Shown: positions 27,544-36,544 of the stretch, piece by piece
How the letters are laid out: every line of letters starts with the position of its first letter
How positions within the stretch are numbered: the first letter of the stretch is position 1
NCBI RefSeq assembly: GCF_003814875.1
Contig: NZ_RKQF01000001.1
Location: forward strand, 9,982,001-10,046,000
Direction of reading: 5' to 3'
Source: Streptomyces sp. Ag109_O5-1
GTDB taxonomy: Bacteria; Actinomycetota; Actinomycetes; Streptomycetales; Streptomycetaceae
DNA: 64,000 nt
Made by a program: the position numbers and the translations under genes
Notes under the pieces: generated by a model
What the model saw: only the letters and a program-made list of their open reading frames with translations
Databases searched by the model: none
Told to the model about the DNA's origin: nothing

Positions 27544-27592
27544 CGATGCGGAAGCCGCTTTCCGCATCGCAGAAGTCCCGCTCGGCTTCCGC
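27544..27592 (+). promoter_or_regulatory. Two mutually exclusive 10-bp hairpins, possible attenuator of the symporter gene
   Basis: In the leader of the symporter gene, CGATGCGGAA (27544-27553) pairs perfectly with TTCCGCATCG (27560-27569). Alternatively GCGGAAGCCG (27548-27557) pairs perfectly with CGGCTTCCGC (27583-27592). The two structures share bases 27548-27553, so only one can form. The AGGAG ribosome site (27613-27617) lies outside both. This is the geometry of an RNA switch, but no known riboswitch class was recognised. Confidence 0.5.
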
Positions 27593-27621
27593 GAGTCGAC
27601 GTCCCCCCACCAGGAGTGCCC

Positions 27622-28992
27622 GTGCCGCAGTCCGTACCGTCGCTGCCGCGACGCATCGCACGCATACTGCGTACCTCCCTCTTCGCGCAGGTCGCCTGCG
27701 CGCTCGTGCTCGGAATCGTCGTCGGGAGGCTGTGGCCCGGCTTCGCCTCGGACCTGCAGCCGCTCGGCGACGGTTTCACCCGGCTCATCAAGACGATCAT
27801 CTCCCCGCTGGTGTTCTGCGTGGTCGTCGTCGGCATCGCCAAGGCCGGTGATCTGAAGGCCTTCGGGCGGATCGGGCTCAAGGCGCTGATCTGGTTCGAG
27901 GCGGCCAGTACGCTCGCGCTGCTCATCGGACTCGTCGCCGCCAACGTCGTCCAGCCCGGCTCCGGGATGCGTGTCGACCCGGCCACGCTGAGCGCCAGGG
28001 CGGTCGACGCGAAGACGGGCGGCGGCTCGCTGCCCTCGACGACCGAGTTCGTCCTCAACGCCCTGCCCACCAGTTTCATAGGCGCCTTCGCCGAGAACTC
28101 CCTGCTCCAGGTACTCGTCCTGGCCTGTCTGGTGGGCGCGGCCCTGCTCCACCTCGGCCACACCAAGGTGCCGCAGGTGCTCCCCGCGATCGAGCAGGCC
28201 CAGGAGATCATCTTCGCGATCGTCGGCTTCGTGATGCGCCTCGCGCCGATCGCCGTCTTCGGCGCGATGGCCGTGCTGATCGGCCAGTACGGCCTCGGCG
28301 TCATCGAGACCTACGCCAAGCTGATCGTCCTGTGCTACGCGGCCGCCGCGCTCTTCGTCGCCCTGCTCGCCGTCGCACTCAAGGCGCTGACCGGGCTCAG
28401 CCTCTGGAAGTTCGTCCGCTACATCCGTGCGGAACTGCTGCTCGCCCTGGGCACCGCCTCCACGGAGTCCGTACTGCCGCGCGTGATGCAGAAGCTGCGC
28501 AAGGCCGGCGCCCGTGACGACGCGGTCGGCCTGGTGCTGCCCACCGGATACTCCTTCAACCTGGACGGCGCCTCGCTCTACCTCTCCATCGGCACCCTGT
28601 TCATCGCGCAGGCCGTGGGCGTCGACCTGAGCCTGAGCCAGCAGATCACCGTGGTCCTGGTGCTGATGCTCACCAGCAAGGGCATGGCCGGCATCCCCGG
28701 CTCGGCGTTCCTCGCCCTGTCCGCGACCGCCTCCTCGCTCGGGGCGATCCCGGCCGGTGCCGTCGCCCTGCTGCTCGGCGTCGACCGCATCATGGACTCG
28801 ATGCGCGTCGTCACCAACCTGCTCGGCAACTGCGTCGCCGTGTTCGCGGTGTCCCGCTGGGAGGGTGCGCTGGACATCGAGCGGGCGAAGGCGGTGCTGG
28901 GCGGTGAAGTCGCGCCGGCCGAGGAAACGACGGCCGCGACGGCCGAGGAAACGACGGCCGCGCCGGCCGGGGAGTCGGTGCACCGGAGCTAG
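27622..28992 (+). CDS. Dicarboxylate/amino acid:cation symporter (DAACS/SDF family)
   Basis: A 456-residue membrane transporter. The GTG at 27622 is chosen because AGGAG lies five bases upstream; the GTG at 27616 overlaps that site. Landmarks: the first helices with FAQVACALVLGIVVG, LIKTIISPLVFCVVVVGIAK, the serine-rich hairpin region GTASTESVLPRVM, the LPTGYSFNLDGASLYLSIGTLFIAQA block that lines the substrate and Na+/H+ sites, and LTSKGMAGIPGSAFLALSAT. These are diagnostic of GltP/DctA-type carriers taking up C4-dicarboxylates or glutamate/aspartate. The C-terminus contains a duplicated Glu-Glu-Thr-Thr-Ala segment. Confidence 0.93.
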   Translation: MPQSVPSLPRRIARILRTSLFAQVACALVLGIVVGRLWPGFASDLQPLGDGFTRLIKTIISPLVFCVVVVGIAKAGDLKAFGRIGLKALIWFEAASTLALLIGLVAANVVQPGSGMRVDPATLSARAVDAKTGGGSLPSTTEFVLNALPTSFIGAFAENSLLQVLVLACLVGAALLHLGHTKVPQVLPAIEQAQEIIFAIVGFVMRLAPIAVFGAMAVLIGQYGLGVIETYAKLIVLCYAAAALFVALLAVALKALTGLSLWKFVRYIRAELLLALGTASTESVLPRVMQKLRKAGARDDAVGLVLPTGYSFNLDGASLYLSIGTLFIAQAVGVDLSLSQQITVVLVLMLTSKGMAGIPGSAFLALSATASSLGAIPAGAVALLLGVDRIMDSMRVVTNLLGNCVAVFAVSRWEGALDIERAKAVLGGEVAPAEETTAATAEETTAAPAGESVHRS

Positions 28993-29001
28993 ACCGTACG
29001 G

Positions 29002-29046
29002 CGAAGAGCGGCTCCCCTGCCTCAGAGGCAGGGGAGCCGCTCTTCG
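29002..29046. terminator. Perfect 21-bp hairpin, bidirectional terminator
   Basis: A 21-base arm starting CGAAGAGCGGC at 29002 pairs without mismatch with the arm ending at 29046, with a three-base CAG loop. It lies between the convergent stops of the symporter and the MarR gene. It is by far the strongest hairpin noticed in the window. Confidence 0.85.
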
Positions 29047-29072
29047 TCATGTCACAGCAGCTTCGCCATGTC

Positions 29073-29525
29073 TCAGCAGCGCTTCGCCGCCACCGGCCCG
29101 TCGACCAGCGTATCCAGCAGCCCGCCCAGCACCACCCGCTGCTCTTCCGACAGGGGAGCGAGGATCTCCTCGGCCGCCGATCTGCGTGCCGCGCGCAGCT
29201 CGCGCAGGGTCTCGCGGCCTTCGTCCGTGATCTCTATCCGGGTCACCCGGCGGTTCGTCGGATCCGCAACCCGGCGCACCTTGCCGCTCGCCTCCAGGCC
29301 GTCGACCAGGGTCGTCACCGCGCGCGGCACCACCTCCAGGCGTTCGGCGAGGTCGGCCATGCGCGGGGGCGTGTCGTAGTGCGCGAGGGTGCGCAGCAGC
29401 CGGGACTGGGCCGGGGTGACGCCCAGATCGCGCGCCTCGAGATGGCGTTTCTGGATGCGCCACACCCGGCGCGTGAGGCGCAGCAGCTGCTCGGCGAGCG
29501 GGCCGTCGGAGTCGGGGGTGCTCAT
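29073..29525 (-). CDS. MarR-family transcriptional regulator
   Basis: A 150-residue MarR protein: dimerisation helices at both ends and a winged helix in the middle (MADLAERLEVVPRAVTTLVDGLEASGKVRRV, then wing DPTNRRVTRIEIT). It is divergent from a multidrug-type ABC exporter gene, the classic arrangement for a drug-responsive autorepressor. A TATTAT hexamer lies only six bases before the ATG on the minus strand, so the mRNA may be leaderless. The ligand is unknown. Confidence 0.9.
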   Translation of the reverse strand: MSTPDSDGPLAEQLLRLTRRVWRIQKRHLEARDLGVTPAQSRLLRTLAHYDTPPRMADLAERLEVVPRAVTTLVDGLEASGKVRRVADPTNRRVTRIEITDEGRETLRELRAARRSAAEEILAPLSEEQRVVLGGLLDTLVDGPVAAKRC

Positions 29526-29552
29526 GCGGGAATAATATCAGGACCTAGTTCA

Positions 29553-29582
29553 TTGTGAGCATAGGTAACAGTGAGCTATGCT
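29553..29582 (+). promoter_or_regulatory. Promoter of the ABC exporter with repeats, likely MarR target
   Basis: TTGTGA (29553-29558) and TATGCT (29577-29582) are separated by 18 bases and read towards the ABC gene. The region holds a near-repeat GTGAGCATAG / GTGAGCTATG with 16-base spacing and an inverted CATAG...CTATG. These are plausible MarR half-sites placed over the promoter; binding is inferred. Confidence 0.5.
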
Positions 29583-29620
29583 CCGTGAGTCCGTACACAC
29601 CACACCCATCCGTAGGAGCC

Positions 29621-31546
29621 ATGCCCCGAGACGAGATCAACTGGACCCCCGACGGCGCTTCGGCCGGGCAACCCCGCCAGGTGCGCCGCATCCTCGGCCT
29701 CTTCCGCCCCTACCGCGGGCGGCTCGCGATCGTCGGCCTGCTGGTCGGCGCCGCCTCCCTGGTGTCCGTCGCCACCCCGTTCCTGCTGAAGGCGACCCTC
29801 GACACCGCGATCCCGCAGGGCCGCACCGGACTGCTCAGCCTGCTCGCGCTGGGCATGATCCTCAGTGCCGTCCTCACCAGCGTCTTCGGCGTCCTGCAGA
29901 CGCTGATATCCACCACCGTCGGCCAGCGTGTCATGCACGACCTGCGCACCGCCGTCTACGGCCGGCTGCAGCGCATGTCGCTGGCCTTCTTCACCCGCAC
30001 CCGCACCGGCGAGGTGCAGTCCCGCATCGCCAACGACATCGGCGGTATGCAGGCGACCGTCACCTCCACCGCCACCTCCCTGGTCTCCAACGTGACCAGC
30101 GTGGTCGCCACGATCGTCGCGATGATCGCCCTCGACTGGCGGCTCACCATCGTCTCGCTGGTCCTGCTCCCGGTCTTCGTGTGGATCAGCCGCCGGGTCG
30201 GCAACGAACGCAAGAAGATCACCACCCAGCGCCAGAAGCAGATGGCCGCGATGGCCGCCACGGTCACCGAGTCGCTCTCCGTCAGCGGCATCCTGCTCGG
30301 CCGCACCATGGGCCGCGCCGACTCGCTCACCGCGTCCTTCGCCGAGGAGTCCGAGCAACTGGTCGATCTGGAGGTCAGGTCGAACATGGCCGGCCGCTGG
30401 CGGATGGCCGTGATCACCATCGTGATGGCCGCGATGCCCGCCGTCATCTACTGGACCGCCGGCATGGCCCTCCAGATGGGCGGCCCGCAGATCTCGCTCG
30501 GCACCATCGTCGCCTTCGTCTCTCTCCAGCAGGGCCTGTTCCGCCCGGCCGTGAGCCTGCTGGCGACCGGAGTCCAGATCCAGACCTCCCTCGCGCTCTT
30601 CCAGCGCATCTTCGAGTACCTCGACCTGCCCATCGACATCACCGAGCGGGACGAGCCGGTGCACCTGGACCGGGTGAAGGGCGAGGTCCGCTTCGAGAAG
30701 GTCGAGTTCAGGTACGACGACAAGGGCGGCCCCGTCCTCGACGGCATCGACCTCACCGTCCCGGCGGGCGGCAGCCTGGCCGTCGTGGGCCCGACCGGCG
30801 CCGGCAAATCCACGCTCGGCTACCTGGTTCCCCGGCTCTACGACGTCACCGGAGGCCGGGTCACCGTGGACGGCGTCGACGTCCGGGACCTCGACTTCGA
30901 CACCCTCGCCCGTGCGGTCGGCGTCGTCTCCCAGGAGACGTACCTCTTCCATGCCTCGGTCGCCGACAACCTGCGCTTCGCCAAGCCGGACGCCACCGAC
31001 GAGGAACTGCATGCGGCCGCCCGCGCGGCCCAGATACACAACCACATCGCCTCGCTGCCCGACGGCTACGACACGGTCGTGGGCGAGCGCGGACACCGCT
31101 TCTCCGGCGGTGAGAAGCAGCGGCTGGCCATCGCGCGCACCATTCTGCGCGACCCGCCGGTCCTCATCCTCGACGAGGCGACCAGCGCCCTGGACACCCG
31201 CACCGAACACGCCGTCCAGGAAGCCATCGACGCGCTGTCGGCCAACCGGACGACCATCACCATCGCCCACCGGCTGTCCACGATCCGCGGCGCCGACCAG
31301 ATCGTCGTCCTCGACTCAGGGCAGGTGGCCGAACGGGGCACGCACGAGGAGCTCCTGGAACTCGACGGACGGTACGCGGAACTGGTGCGGCGCGACGCCC
31401 GGCTGGAGCCGGCGAGCGAGTCCGTGGTCGAGTCCGCGGCGGAGCCGGCCGCGGTCGAAGAGACGGCCCGGTGGGAGACGGCGCTTCGGCCGGGGCGGCG
31501 AAGGGGCGACCGGGGGCGTCAGCCCACGACTCCGCCGACAAGCTGA
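29621..31546 (+). CDS. Multidrug-type ABC exporter, full half-transporter (MsbA/LmrA-like)
   Basis: A 641-residue membrane-NBD fusion acting as a homodimer or with an unlinked partner. The ATG at 29621 follows AGGAG. Six-helix membrane domain (about 30-325), then an NBD with Walker A GPTGAGKST, Q-loop VVSQETYLF, signature FSGGEKQRLAIAR (first residue Phe instead of Leu), Walker B VLILDEATSALD and H-loop IAHRLST, all functional. It is divergent from the MarR gene and is probably derepressed by a drug-like ligand. The last 50 residues are an Ala/Glu/Arg-rich tail. Confidence 0.92.
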   Translation: MPRDEINWTPDGASAGQPRQVRRILGLFRPYRGRLAIVGLLVGAASLVSVATPFLLKATLDTAIPQGRTGLLSLLALGMILSAVLTSVFGVLQTLISTTVGQRVMHDLRTAVYGRLQRMSLAFFTRTRTGEVQSRIANDIGGMQATVTSTATSLVSNVTSVVATIVAMIALDWRLTIVSLVLLPVFVWISRRVGNERKKITTQRQKQMAAMAATVTESLSVSGILLGRTMGRADSLTASFAEESEQLVDLEVRSNMAGRWRMAVITIVMAAMPAVIYWTAGMALQMGGPQISLGTIVAFVSLQQGLFRPAVSLLATGVQIQTSLALFQRIFEYLDLPIDITERDEPVHLDRVKGEVRFEKVEFRYDDKGGPVLDGIDLTVPAGGSLAVVGPTGAGKSTLGYLVPRLYDVTGGRVTVDGVDVRDLDFDTLARAVGVVSQETYLFHASVADNLRFAKPDATDEELHAAARAAQIHNHIASLPDGYDTVVGERGHRFSGGEKQRLAIARTILRDPPVLILDEATSALDTRTEHAVQEAIDALSANRTTITIAHRLSTIRGADQIVVLDSGQVAERGTHEELLELDGRYAELVRRDARLEPASESVVESAAEPAAVEETARWETALRPGRRRGDRGRQPTTPPTS

Positions 31547-31631
31547 AGCCGACGAGCCGAAATCCCCAACGTGACGTCGACAAACTGAAGATATGTCGGG
31601 TTTATGGGTATCTGCGGGCTAACGTTCGCGC

Positions 31632-32510
31632 ATGCAGATGAACACTCCGCCACGGAAGACGATCCGACGGAAACCGATTCGACTGACGCGCCGGGGCAGG
31701 CTGCTCCTCGGAGTGACCGGCGCCGTCGTGGCCGGCACCGCCGTGGCGGTGCCGCTGCTGTTCCTGGGGCGCTCCGCGCCCACCAGGCCCGCTGTCCTGG
31801 TCATCCCGGAGGGCTGGCGTACGTCCCAGGTCTACGACTCGGTCGACAAGGCCCTTGCCCTTCCTGCCGGCAGCACCAAGCAGGCCGTCGGCACCGCGGG
31901 CCTGAAACTGCCCGGCGAGGCCCAGGGCAACCCGGAGGGTTATCTCTTCCCGGCCAGCTATCCCCTGGCGAAGGGTTCGACGCCGCAGTCGGTGCTGCGG
32001 TCCATGGTCGAGACCGCCAACCAGAAGTTCGAGATGGCGCCCGTCGCGGCCGGTGCCCAGCGCAACGCGATGAACGTCTACCAGGCGGTGACCATCGCCA
32101 GCATCGTCCAGGCCGAGGCCGCGAACCCGGCCGACATGGGGAAGGTGGCCCGGGTCGTCTTCAACCGGCTGCAGAACGGTATGCCGCTGCAGATGGACTC
32201 CACCCTCAACTACGGCCTCAACCGCAACACCCTGAACACCACTGTGAACGACACCCGCGTCCAGAGCCCGTACAACACCTACCAGCGCATGGGCCTGCCG
32301 CCCACGCCGATCGACAGCCCGGGCGAGGACGCCATGCGGGCCGCCCTCAACCCGACGCCGGGCGACTGGCTGTACTTCGTCACGGTCAAGCCGGGAGACA
32401 CCCGGTTCACCGCCGACTACGCCGAACACCAGCGCAATGTCGCCGACTTCAACGCCGTGCAGAGCAGCAAGGCGCAGCGGTCGCCGCACGCCTCCCCGTC
32501 GCCCCGCTGA
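31632..32510 (+). CDS. mltG: Endolytic transglycosylase MltG (YceG-like), short form
   Basis: A 292-residue membrane-anchored enzyme: basic N-terminus, TM helix 25-47, then the YceG domain. Key features are PEGYLFPASY, TIASIVQAEA with the catalytic Glu, VFNRLQNGMPLQMDST and NPTPGDWLYFVTV, a typical C-terminal core. MltG cleaves nascent peptidoglycan strands and is thought to end their growth. This copy is shorter than E. coli MltG (340) because its N-terminal LysM-like part is reduced. Streptomyces normally carry another mltG beside aroE, so this may be a paralogue. The ATG is only eight bases after a TAACGT hexamer; the mRNA may be leaderless. Confidence 0.88.
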   Translation: MQMNTPPRKTIRRKPIRLTRRGRLLLGVTGAVVAGTAVAVPLLFLGRSAPTRPAVLVIPEGWRTSQVYDSVDKALALPAGSTKQAVGTAGLKLPGEAQGNPEGYLFPASYPLAKGSTPQSVLRSMVETANQKFEMAPVAAGAQRNAMNVYQAVTIASIVQAEAANPADMGKVARVVFNRLQNGMPLQMDSTLNYGLNRNTLNTTVNDTRVQSPYNTYQRMGLPPTPIDSPGEDAMRAALNPTPGDWLYFVTVKPGDTRFTADYAEHQRNVADFNAVQSSKAQRSPHASPSPR

Positions 32511-32523
32511 GCCGGCCGGTGTG

Positions 32524-33600
32524 TCACGCGGCGACGGGCTCCCCGGCCAGCAGTCGCCTGATGTCCCGTACGGCCTCGCGCCCCGCCCGGTTGGCGCCGA
32601 TGGTGCTGGCCGAGGGGCCGTACCCGACGAGGTGCACGCGCGGATCGGCGACCGCGCGGGTCCCCTCGACCCGGATCCCGCCGCCCGGCTCGCGCAACCG
32701 CAGCGGTACCAGATGATCGAGGGCCGCGCGGAAACCTGTGGCCCAGAGGATGACATCGGCGTCGACCCGGCGGCCGTCGTCCCACTCCACCCCGTCCGGG
32801 GTGATGCGGTCGAACATCGGCTGCCGGTCCAGGACGCCGTCCTCCAGGCCCTTCCGGACGGCGTCGTTGAGCGGCAGCCCGGTCACGGACACCACGCTCC
32901 TCGGCGGCAGCCCCTGTCGCACCCGCTCCTCGACCAGCGCCACCGCGGCCCGGCCCGCACCCTCGTCGAAGGGACCCTCACGGAAGACCGGCGGCCGCCG
33001 GGTGACCCAGGTGGTGGCGGCCGCGTACGGGGCGAGCTCCAGCAGATGCTGGGTGCCGGAGGCCCCGCCGCCGACCACCACCACCCGCTTCCCGGCGAAC
33101 TCCTCGGGCCCGGCGTACTGCGCGGTGTGCAACTGCCGCCCTCGGAAGGTCTCCTGGCCCGGGTAGCGCGGCCAGAACGGCCGGTCCCAGGTCCCGGTGG
33201 CATTGATCAGCGCCCGAGTCGACCAGTTCCCGCCGTCGGTCTCCACGAGCAGCCGCCCGCCCTCGCCCTCGCGCACCGCGCGGACGTCCACGGGACGGTG
33301 TACCCGAAGGCCGAAGGTGCGCTCGTAGTCGGCGAAGTACTCGCCGATGACCTCGGCGGACGGCCGCGCCGGATCCGCCCCGGTCAGCTCCATGCCCGGC
33401 AGTGCGTGCATTCCGTGCACCTTGCCGTACGTCAGTGAGGGCCACCGGAACTGCCAGGCGCCGCCCGGGGCGGGGGAGTGGTCGAGAACCACGAAGTCGC
33501 GGTCCGGCACGAAACCGGTGCGTCGCAGGTGATAGGCGCTGGACAGACCGGCCTGACCAGCGCCTATGACGACTACCTCGACCTCACGCAAGTTGTTCAC
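32524..33600 (-). CDS. FAD-dependent monooxygenase / NAD(P)-binding oxidoreductase (CzcO-like)
   Basis: A 358-residue flavoprotein. Two dinucleotide-binding motifs are present: GAGQAGLSSAYHL near the N-terminus for FAD and VVVVGGGASGTQHLLEL near 175 for NADPH, with an ATG motif (LWATGF) near 305. The layout is that of the FMO/CzcO family, which hydroxylates or oxidises small molecules. The GTG start at 33600 follows AGAAG; the open extension upstream covers the YjbQ gene on the other strand and is rejected. Substrate unknown. Confidence 0.88.
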   Translation of the reverse strand: MNNLREVEVVVIGAGQAGLSSAYHLRRTGFVPDRDFVVLDHSPAPGGAWQFRWPSLTYGKVHGMHALPGMELTGADPARPSAEVIGEYFADYERTFGLRVHRPVDVRAVREGEGGRLLVETDGGNWSTRALINATGTWDRPFWPRYPGQETFRGRQLHTAQYAGPEEFAGKRVVVVGGGASGTQHLLELAPYAAATTWVTRRPPVFREGPFDEGAGRAAVALVEERVRQGLPPRSVVSVTGLPLNDAVRKGLEDGVLDRQPMFDRITPDGVEWDDGRRVDADVILWATGFRAALDHLVPLRLREPGGGIRVEGTRAVADPRVHLVGYGPSASTIGANRAGREAVRDIRRLLAGEPVAA

Positions 33601-33685
33601 GCTTCTAGCAACCGAGGGGTGGCCGTGGATCTTCCCGGCACCGCCGCCCGCACGGCCGGCCCGGCCCATGCGCGAGGATGGGGGC

Positions 33686-34114
33686 ATGTCGGACGCCTTC
33701 ACCACACGAGTGCTCCATGTCGCCACCGGTAGCCGCGAGCGGGTCGTCGACCTGACCGGCGACTGCGAGGCCTTCCTCCGCGAGACCGCGGCCGGCCGCG
33801 ACGGACTGCTGAACATCTTCACCCCGCACGCCACGGCCGGTATCGCCGTCATCGAGACTGGCGCCGGCAGTGACGACGACCTGCTGGCGGCGCTGCACAC
33901 CCTGCTCCCAGCCGACGACCGCTGGCAGCACCGGCACGGCAGCCCCGGCCACGGCCGCGACCACGTCCTCCCGGCCATCGTGCCCCCGCACGCCACCCTT
34001 CCGGTGATCAACGGCCGCCTGGAACTGGGCACTTGGCAGTCGGTGTGCCTGGTCGACACAAACAGGGACAATCCCGAGCGAAAGGTGCGCTTCTCCTTTA
34101 TGGCAGGCGCCTGA
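33686..34114 (+). CDS. YjbQ-family protein (UPF0047)
   Basis: A 142-residue protein with family blocks NIFTPHATAGI, HGSPGHGRDHVLPAIV and LELGTWQSV. Some members have weak thiamine-phosphate synthase activity, but the physiological role is not settled. Start at the ATG at 33686 after a GAGGATGGGGG stretch. It is divergent from the monooxygenase gene, with 85 bases between starts. Confidence 0.9.
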   Translation: MSDAFTTRVLHVATGSRERVVDLTGDCEAFLRETAAGRDGLLNIFTPHATAGIAVIETGAGSDDDLLAALHTLLPADDRWQHRHGSPGHGRDHVLPAIVPPHATLPVINGRLELGTWQSVCLVDTNRDNPERKVRFSFMAGA

Positions 34115-34632
34115 ACCCGGCCCTGGCCTTGGGGTGACGGCTTCGGCGGAGCTGTTCGGTGCATCGCCCCTCCATCGGATACCGACGCTCAGCTGCTGGG
34201 CTCCGGAAAGCAAGGCTGTCTTCTGGAGCGCGGATGTGAGGGTGCTGCCTGCCGAACGCAGGCAACTACGCGGCGTGCAACCGGGCAAGAGCCACCACCG
34301 CCCCGGCCGATCCCATGGGCGAGGCCGGTCTCGGGCATCGCCGTACGACTTCTCCCGGCACTCGTGGATGAGTCCGGGTGCGCGTCTCACACCGCCGGAC
34401 CGGGCGTGCAACGCACTGGACGAGGTCCGACGCCGTGTCCAGCCCGGTCTGTGCCGGGGTGCCGACGCAGGGGGCGATCGGCTCCACGACGGGGGGCTGT
34501 CACTCTGTGTTAGCCTTGGAGCTTTGTGTACTCGTGACGGTTGGCGATTCCGGCTGTTCGGTTTCCCCTGTTCGTCGGCTGCTCGTTCCTACCGGGCCTT
34601 CCTCGGTACGTTCCCCATGCGGAAGGTTCCTC
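34115..34632. other. 518-base intergenic region, probable long leader of the helicase gene
   Basis: No coding sequence is supported: the open frames here are shadows without ribosome sites. One compact hairpin is visible, TGCCTGC-CGAAC-GCAGGCA at 34246-34264. The last 120 bases are comparatively T-rich and lead directly to the helicase ribosome site, so they probably form a long 5' leader, as seen for many cold-inducible helicase genes. No promoter could be assigned with confidence. Confidence 0.4.
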
Positions 34633-36048
34633 ATGAATCACCCCGACCGCCCCGGCACCTCCAACGGCGATCTCGCCCCGCCCGTGGCCACTGCCCCCAT
34701 GGTGCCCCCGGTCGCTTCCTTCGCCGACCTGGACCTGCCGGCCGAGGTGCTGCGAACGCTTGGCGAACTCGGTGTGCGTGAGCCCTTCCCGATCCAAGCA
34801 GCCACGCTGCCCAATGCCCTCGTGGGACGCGACATCCTGGGGCGCGGACGCACCGGATCGGGCAAGACCCTCGCCTTCGGCCTCCCGCTGCTCACACGGA
34901 CGGCTGGGCGGCACGCGGAACCGAAGCAGCCCCTCGCTCTGATCCTGGTTCCCACCCGGGAGTTGGCCCAACAGGTCACCGAGGCGCTCGCGCCGTACGC
35001 CGACGCGCTCCGGCTGCGGATGGCCACGGTCGTCGGCGGCATGTCGATCGGCCGGCAGGCCGCCGCGCTGCGCGACGGGGCCGAGGTCGTCGTAGCCACC
35101 CCCGGCCGTCTGCACGACCTCATCGAGCGCAGGGCCTGTCGCCTGGGACGAGTGCGCATCACCGTCCTCGACGAGGCCGACCAGATGTGCGACATGGGCT
35201 TCCTGCCGCAAGTCACCGAGGTGCTCGACCAGGTGCACCCCGAGGGTCAGCGGATGCTGTTCTCGGCCACTCTGGACCGCGACGTCGACCACTTGGTCCA
35301 CCGCTACCTCCACGACCCCGTCGTCCACTCGGTCGACCCTTCCGCGGGCGCGGTCACGACGATGGACCACCATGTTCTGCTCGTCCACGGCCCCGACCGG
35401 TACGCCGTCGCCACGGAGATCGCCGCCCGCGACGGCCGCGTGCTGCTGTTCCTGGACACCAAGCACGCCGTCGACCAGCTCACCCGGCACCTGCGGGCCA
35501 GTGGGGTGCACGCCACGGCCCTGCACAGCGGCAAGTCCCAGCCGCAGCGCACACGGACCCTTGCGCAGTTCAAGAACGGCCAGATCACCGTCCTGGTGGC
35601 GACCAATGTCGCGGCCCGTGGCCTGCATGTCGACGACCTCGATCTTGTTGTCAACGTCGATCCGCCGACCGACCCCAAGGACTACGTGCACCGCGCCGGC
35701 CGCACCGCCCGAGCCGGTGAGTCCGGCAGTGTCGTCACGTTGGTGCTGTCGGGCCAGCGCCGCGAGATGAGCCGGCTGATGGCGGAGGCCGGCATCGAGC
35801 CGACGATCACCAAGGTGCGCTCGGGCGAGGCGGAGCTGAGCCGGATCACCGGGGCCAAGGCCCCCTCCGGCATCCCGCTCGACGGCGGGCCGGCCGCGCC
35901 CCGGCCCAAGAACACCAACGCTCCCTTCCGTGGCCTGGGCACCAGCAAGGACACCTCCCGCGGCGCCGGCGGCAAGTCACGAAGGGCCGGCGAGGCCCGC
36001 AAGCTCGCCGAGGCCCGCAGGGCGGCCGAGGTGCGTCGCGGCCGCTGA
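34633..36048 (+). CDS. DEAD-box ATP-dependent RNA helicase
   Basis: A 471-residue DEAD-box helicase. The ATG at 34633 follows GGAAGG with good spacing. Motifs in order: Q motif REPFPIQAATLP, I GRTGSGKT, Ia PTRELAQQ, Ib TPGRL, II DEAD, III SAT, IV VLLFLDTKHAVD, V ARGLHVDDLDLVVN and VI HRAGRTARAG. The C-terminal 80 residues are Arg/Ala/Gly-rich and probably bind RNA. It would unwind structured RNA, for example in ribosome assembly or cold adaptation. Confidence 0.94.
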   Translation: MNHPDRPGTSNGDLAPPVATAPMVPPVASFADLDLPAEVLRTLGELGVREPFPIQAATLPNALVGRDILGRGRTGSGKTLAFGLPLLTRTAGRHAEPKQPLALILVPTRELAQQVTEALAPYADALRLRMATVVGGMSIGRQAAALRDGAEVVVATPGRLHDLIERRACRLGRVRITVLDEADQMCDMGFLPQVTEVLDQVHPEGQRMLFSATLDRDVDHLVHRYLHDPVVHSVDPSAGAVTTMDHHVLLVHGPDRYAVATEIAARDGRVLLFLDTKHAVDQLTRHLRASGVHATALHSGKSQPQRTRTLAQFKNGQITVLVATNVAARGLHVDDLDLVVNVDPPTDPKDYVHRAGRTARAGESGSVVTLVLSGQRREMSRLMAEAGIEPTITKVRSGEAELSRITGAKAPSGIPLDGGPAAPRPKNTNAPFRGLGTSKDTSRGAGGKSRRAGEARKLAEARRAAEVRRGR

Positions 36049-36184
36049 GCCGTTTTGAACGCTCTCGTGGTGTGCCCGGCCGCGAGGGGCGCCCGCCGAA
36101 GCCGGAGCCATCATGTTGCCGGCGCCCCGCACCGCGCCCGGCATGACAAGCTGTGCTTCCCACCGCCGAACCCAGGAGGTCGCC

Positions 36185-36427
36185 ATGACCGCAGAGTCTG
36201 CATCCGAAGAAGGTTCGGAGCCGACCGACCCCGAGACGTCCGCTCTGGTGCCCGACAGCGACGGCAACTACGACCTGAAGCGCAAGTTCCGGGAGGCCCT
36301 CGCGCGCAAGCGTGGTGAGCAGACGGACTCCGCCGACCTCGCTGCGAACGTCGATGCGTCGAAGGTCCGTAGGGCGAACGGCCCGGCTGCGAGCCAGCGG
36401 TCGTTCCGGCGCAAGAGCGGCGGCTGA
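36185..36427 (+). CDS. DUF5302 small protein (80 aa)
   Basis: An 80-residue charged protein with an excellent ribosome site (AGGAGG, five bases before the ATG). An acidic N-terminal half is followed by the DUF5302-type block YDLKRKFREALARKRG and a basic C-terminus (RRANGPAASQRSFRRKSGG). Its function is unknown; the basic tail suggests nucleic acid or ribosome contact, but that is inference. Confidence 0.85.
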   Translation: MTAESASEEGSEPTDPETSALVPDSDGNYDLKRKFREALARKRGEQTDSADLAANVDASKVRRANGPAASQRSFRRKSGG

Positions 36428-36544
36428 GTCGATCAGTTCCGCGATCCGGCCGCCCTGCAACACAGCCTCTGGGTGCCGTGGAAGGATGCTCAGGGGCCAC
36501 GCGGACAGGGACAGACGGTCGAGATCCAGGCGCCCCGGCGCGGC

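Noticed and set aside
34246..34264. Hairpin considered as part of a tRNA or other known RNA
   Set aside because: The 7-bp stem stands alone; no tRNA arms or known RNA motif flank it.
34378..34632. N-terminal extension of the DEAD-box helicase
   Set aside because: No ribosome site and no helicase-like sequence; the ATG at 34633 has GGAAGG at proper distance.
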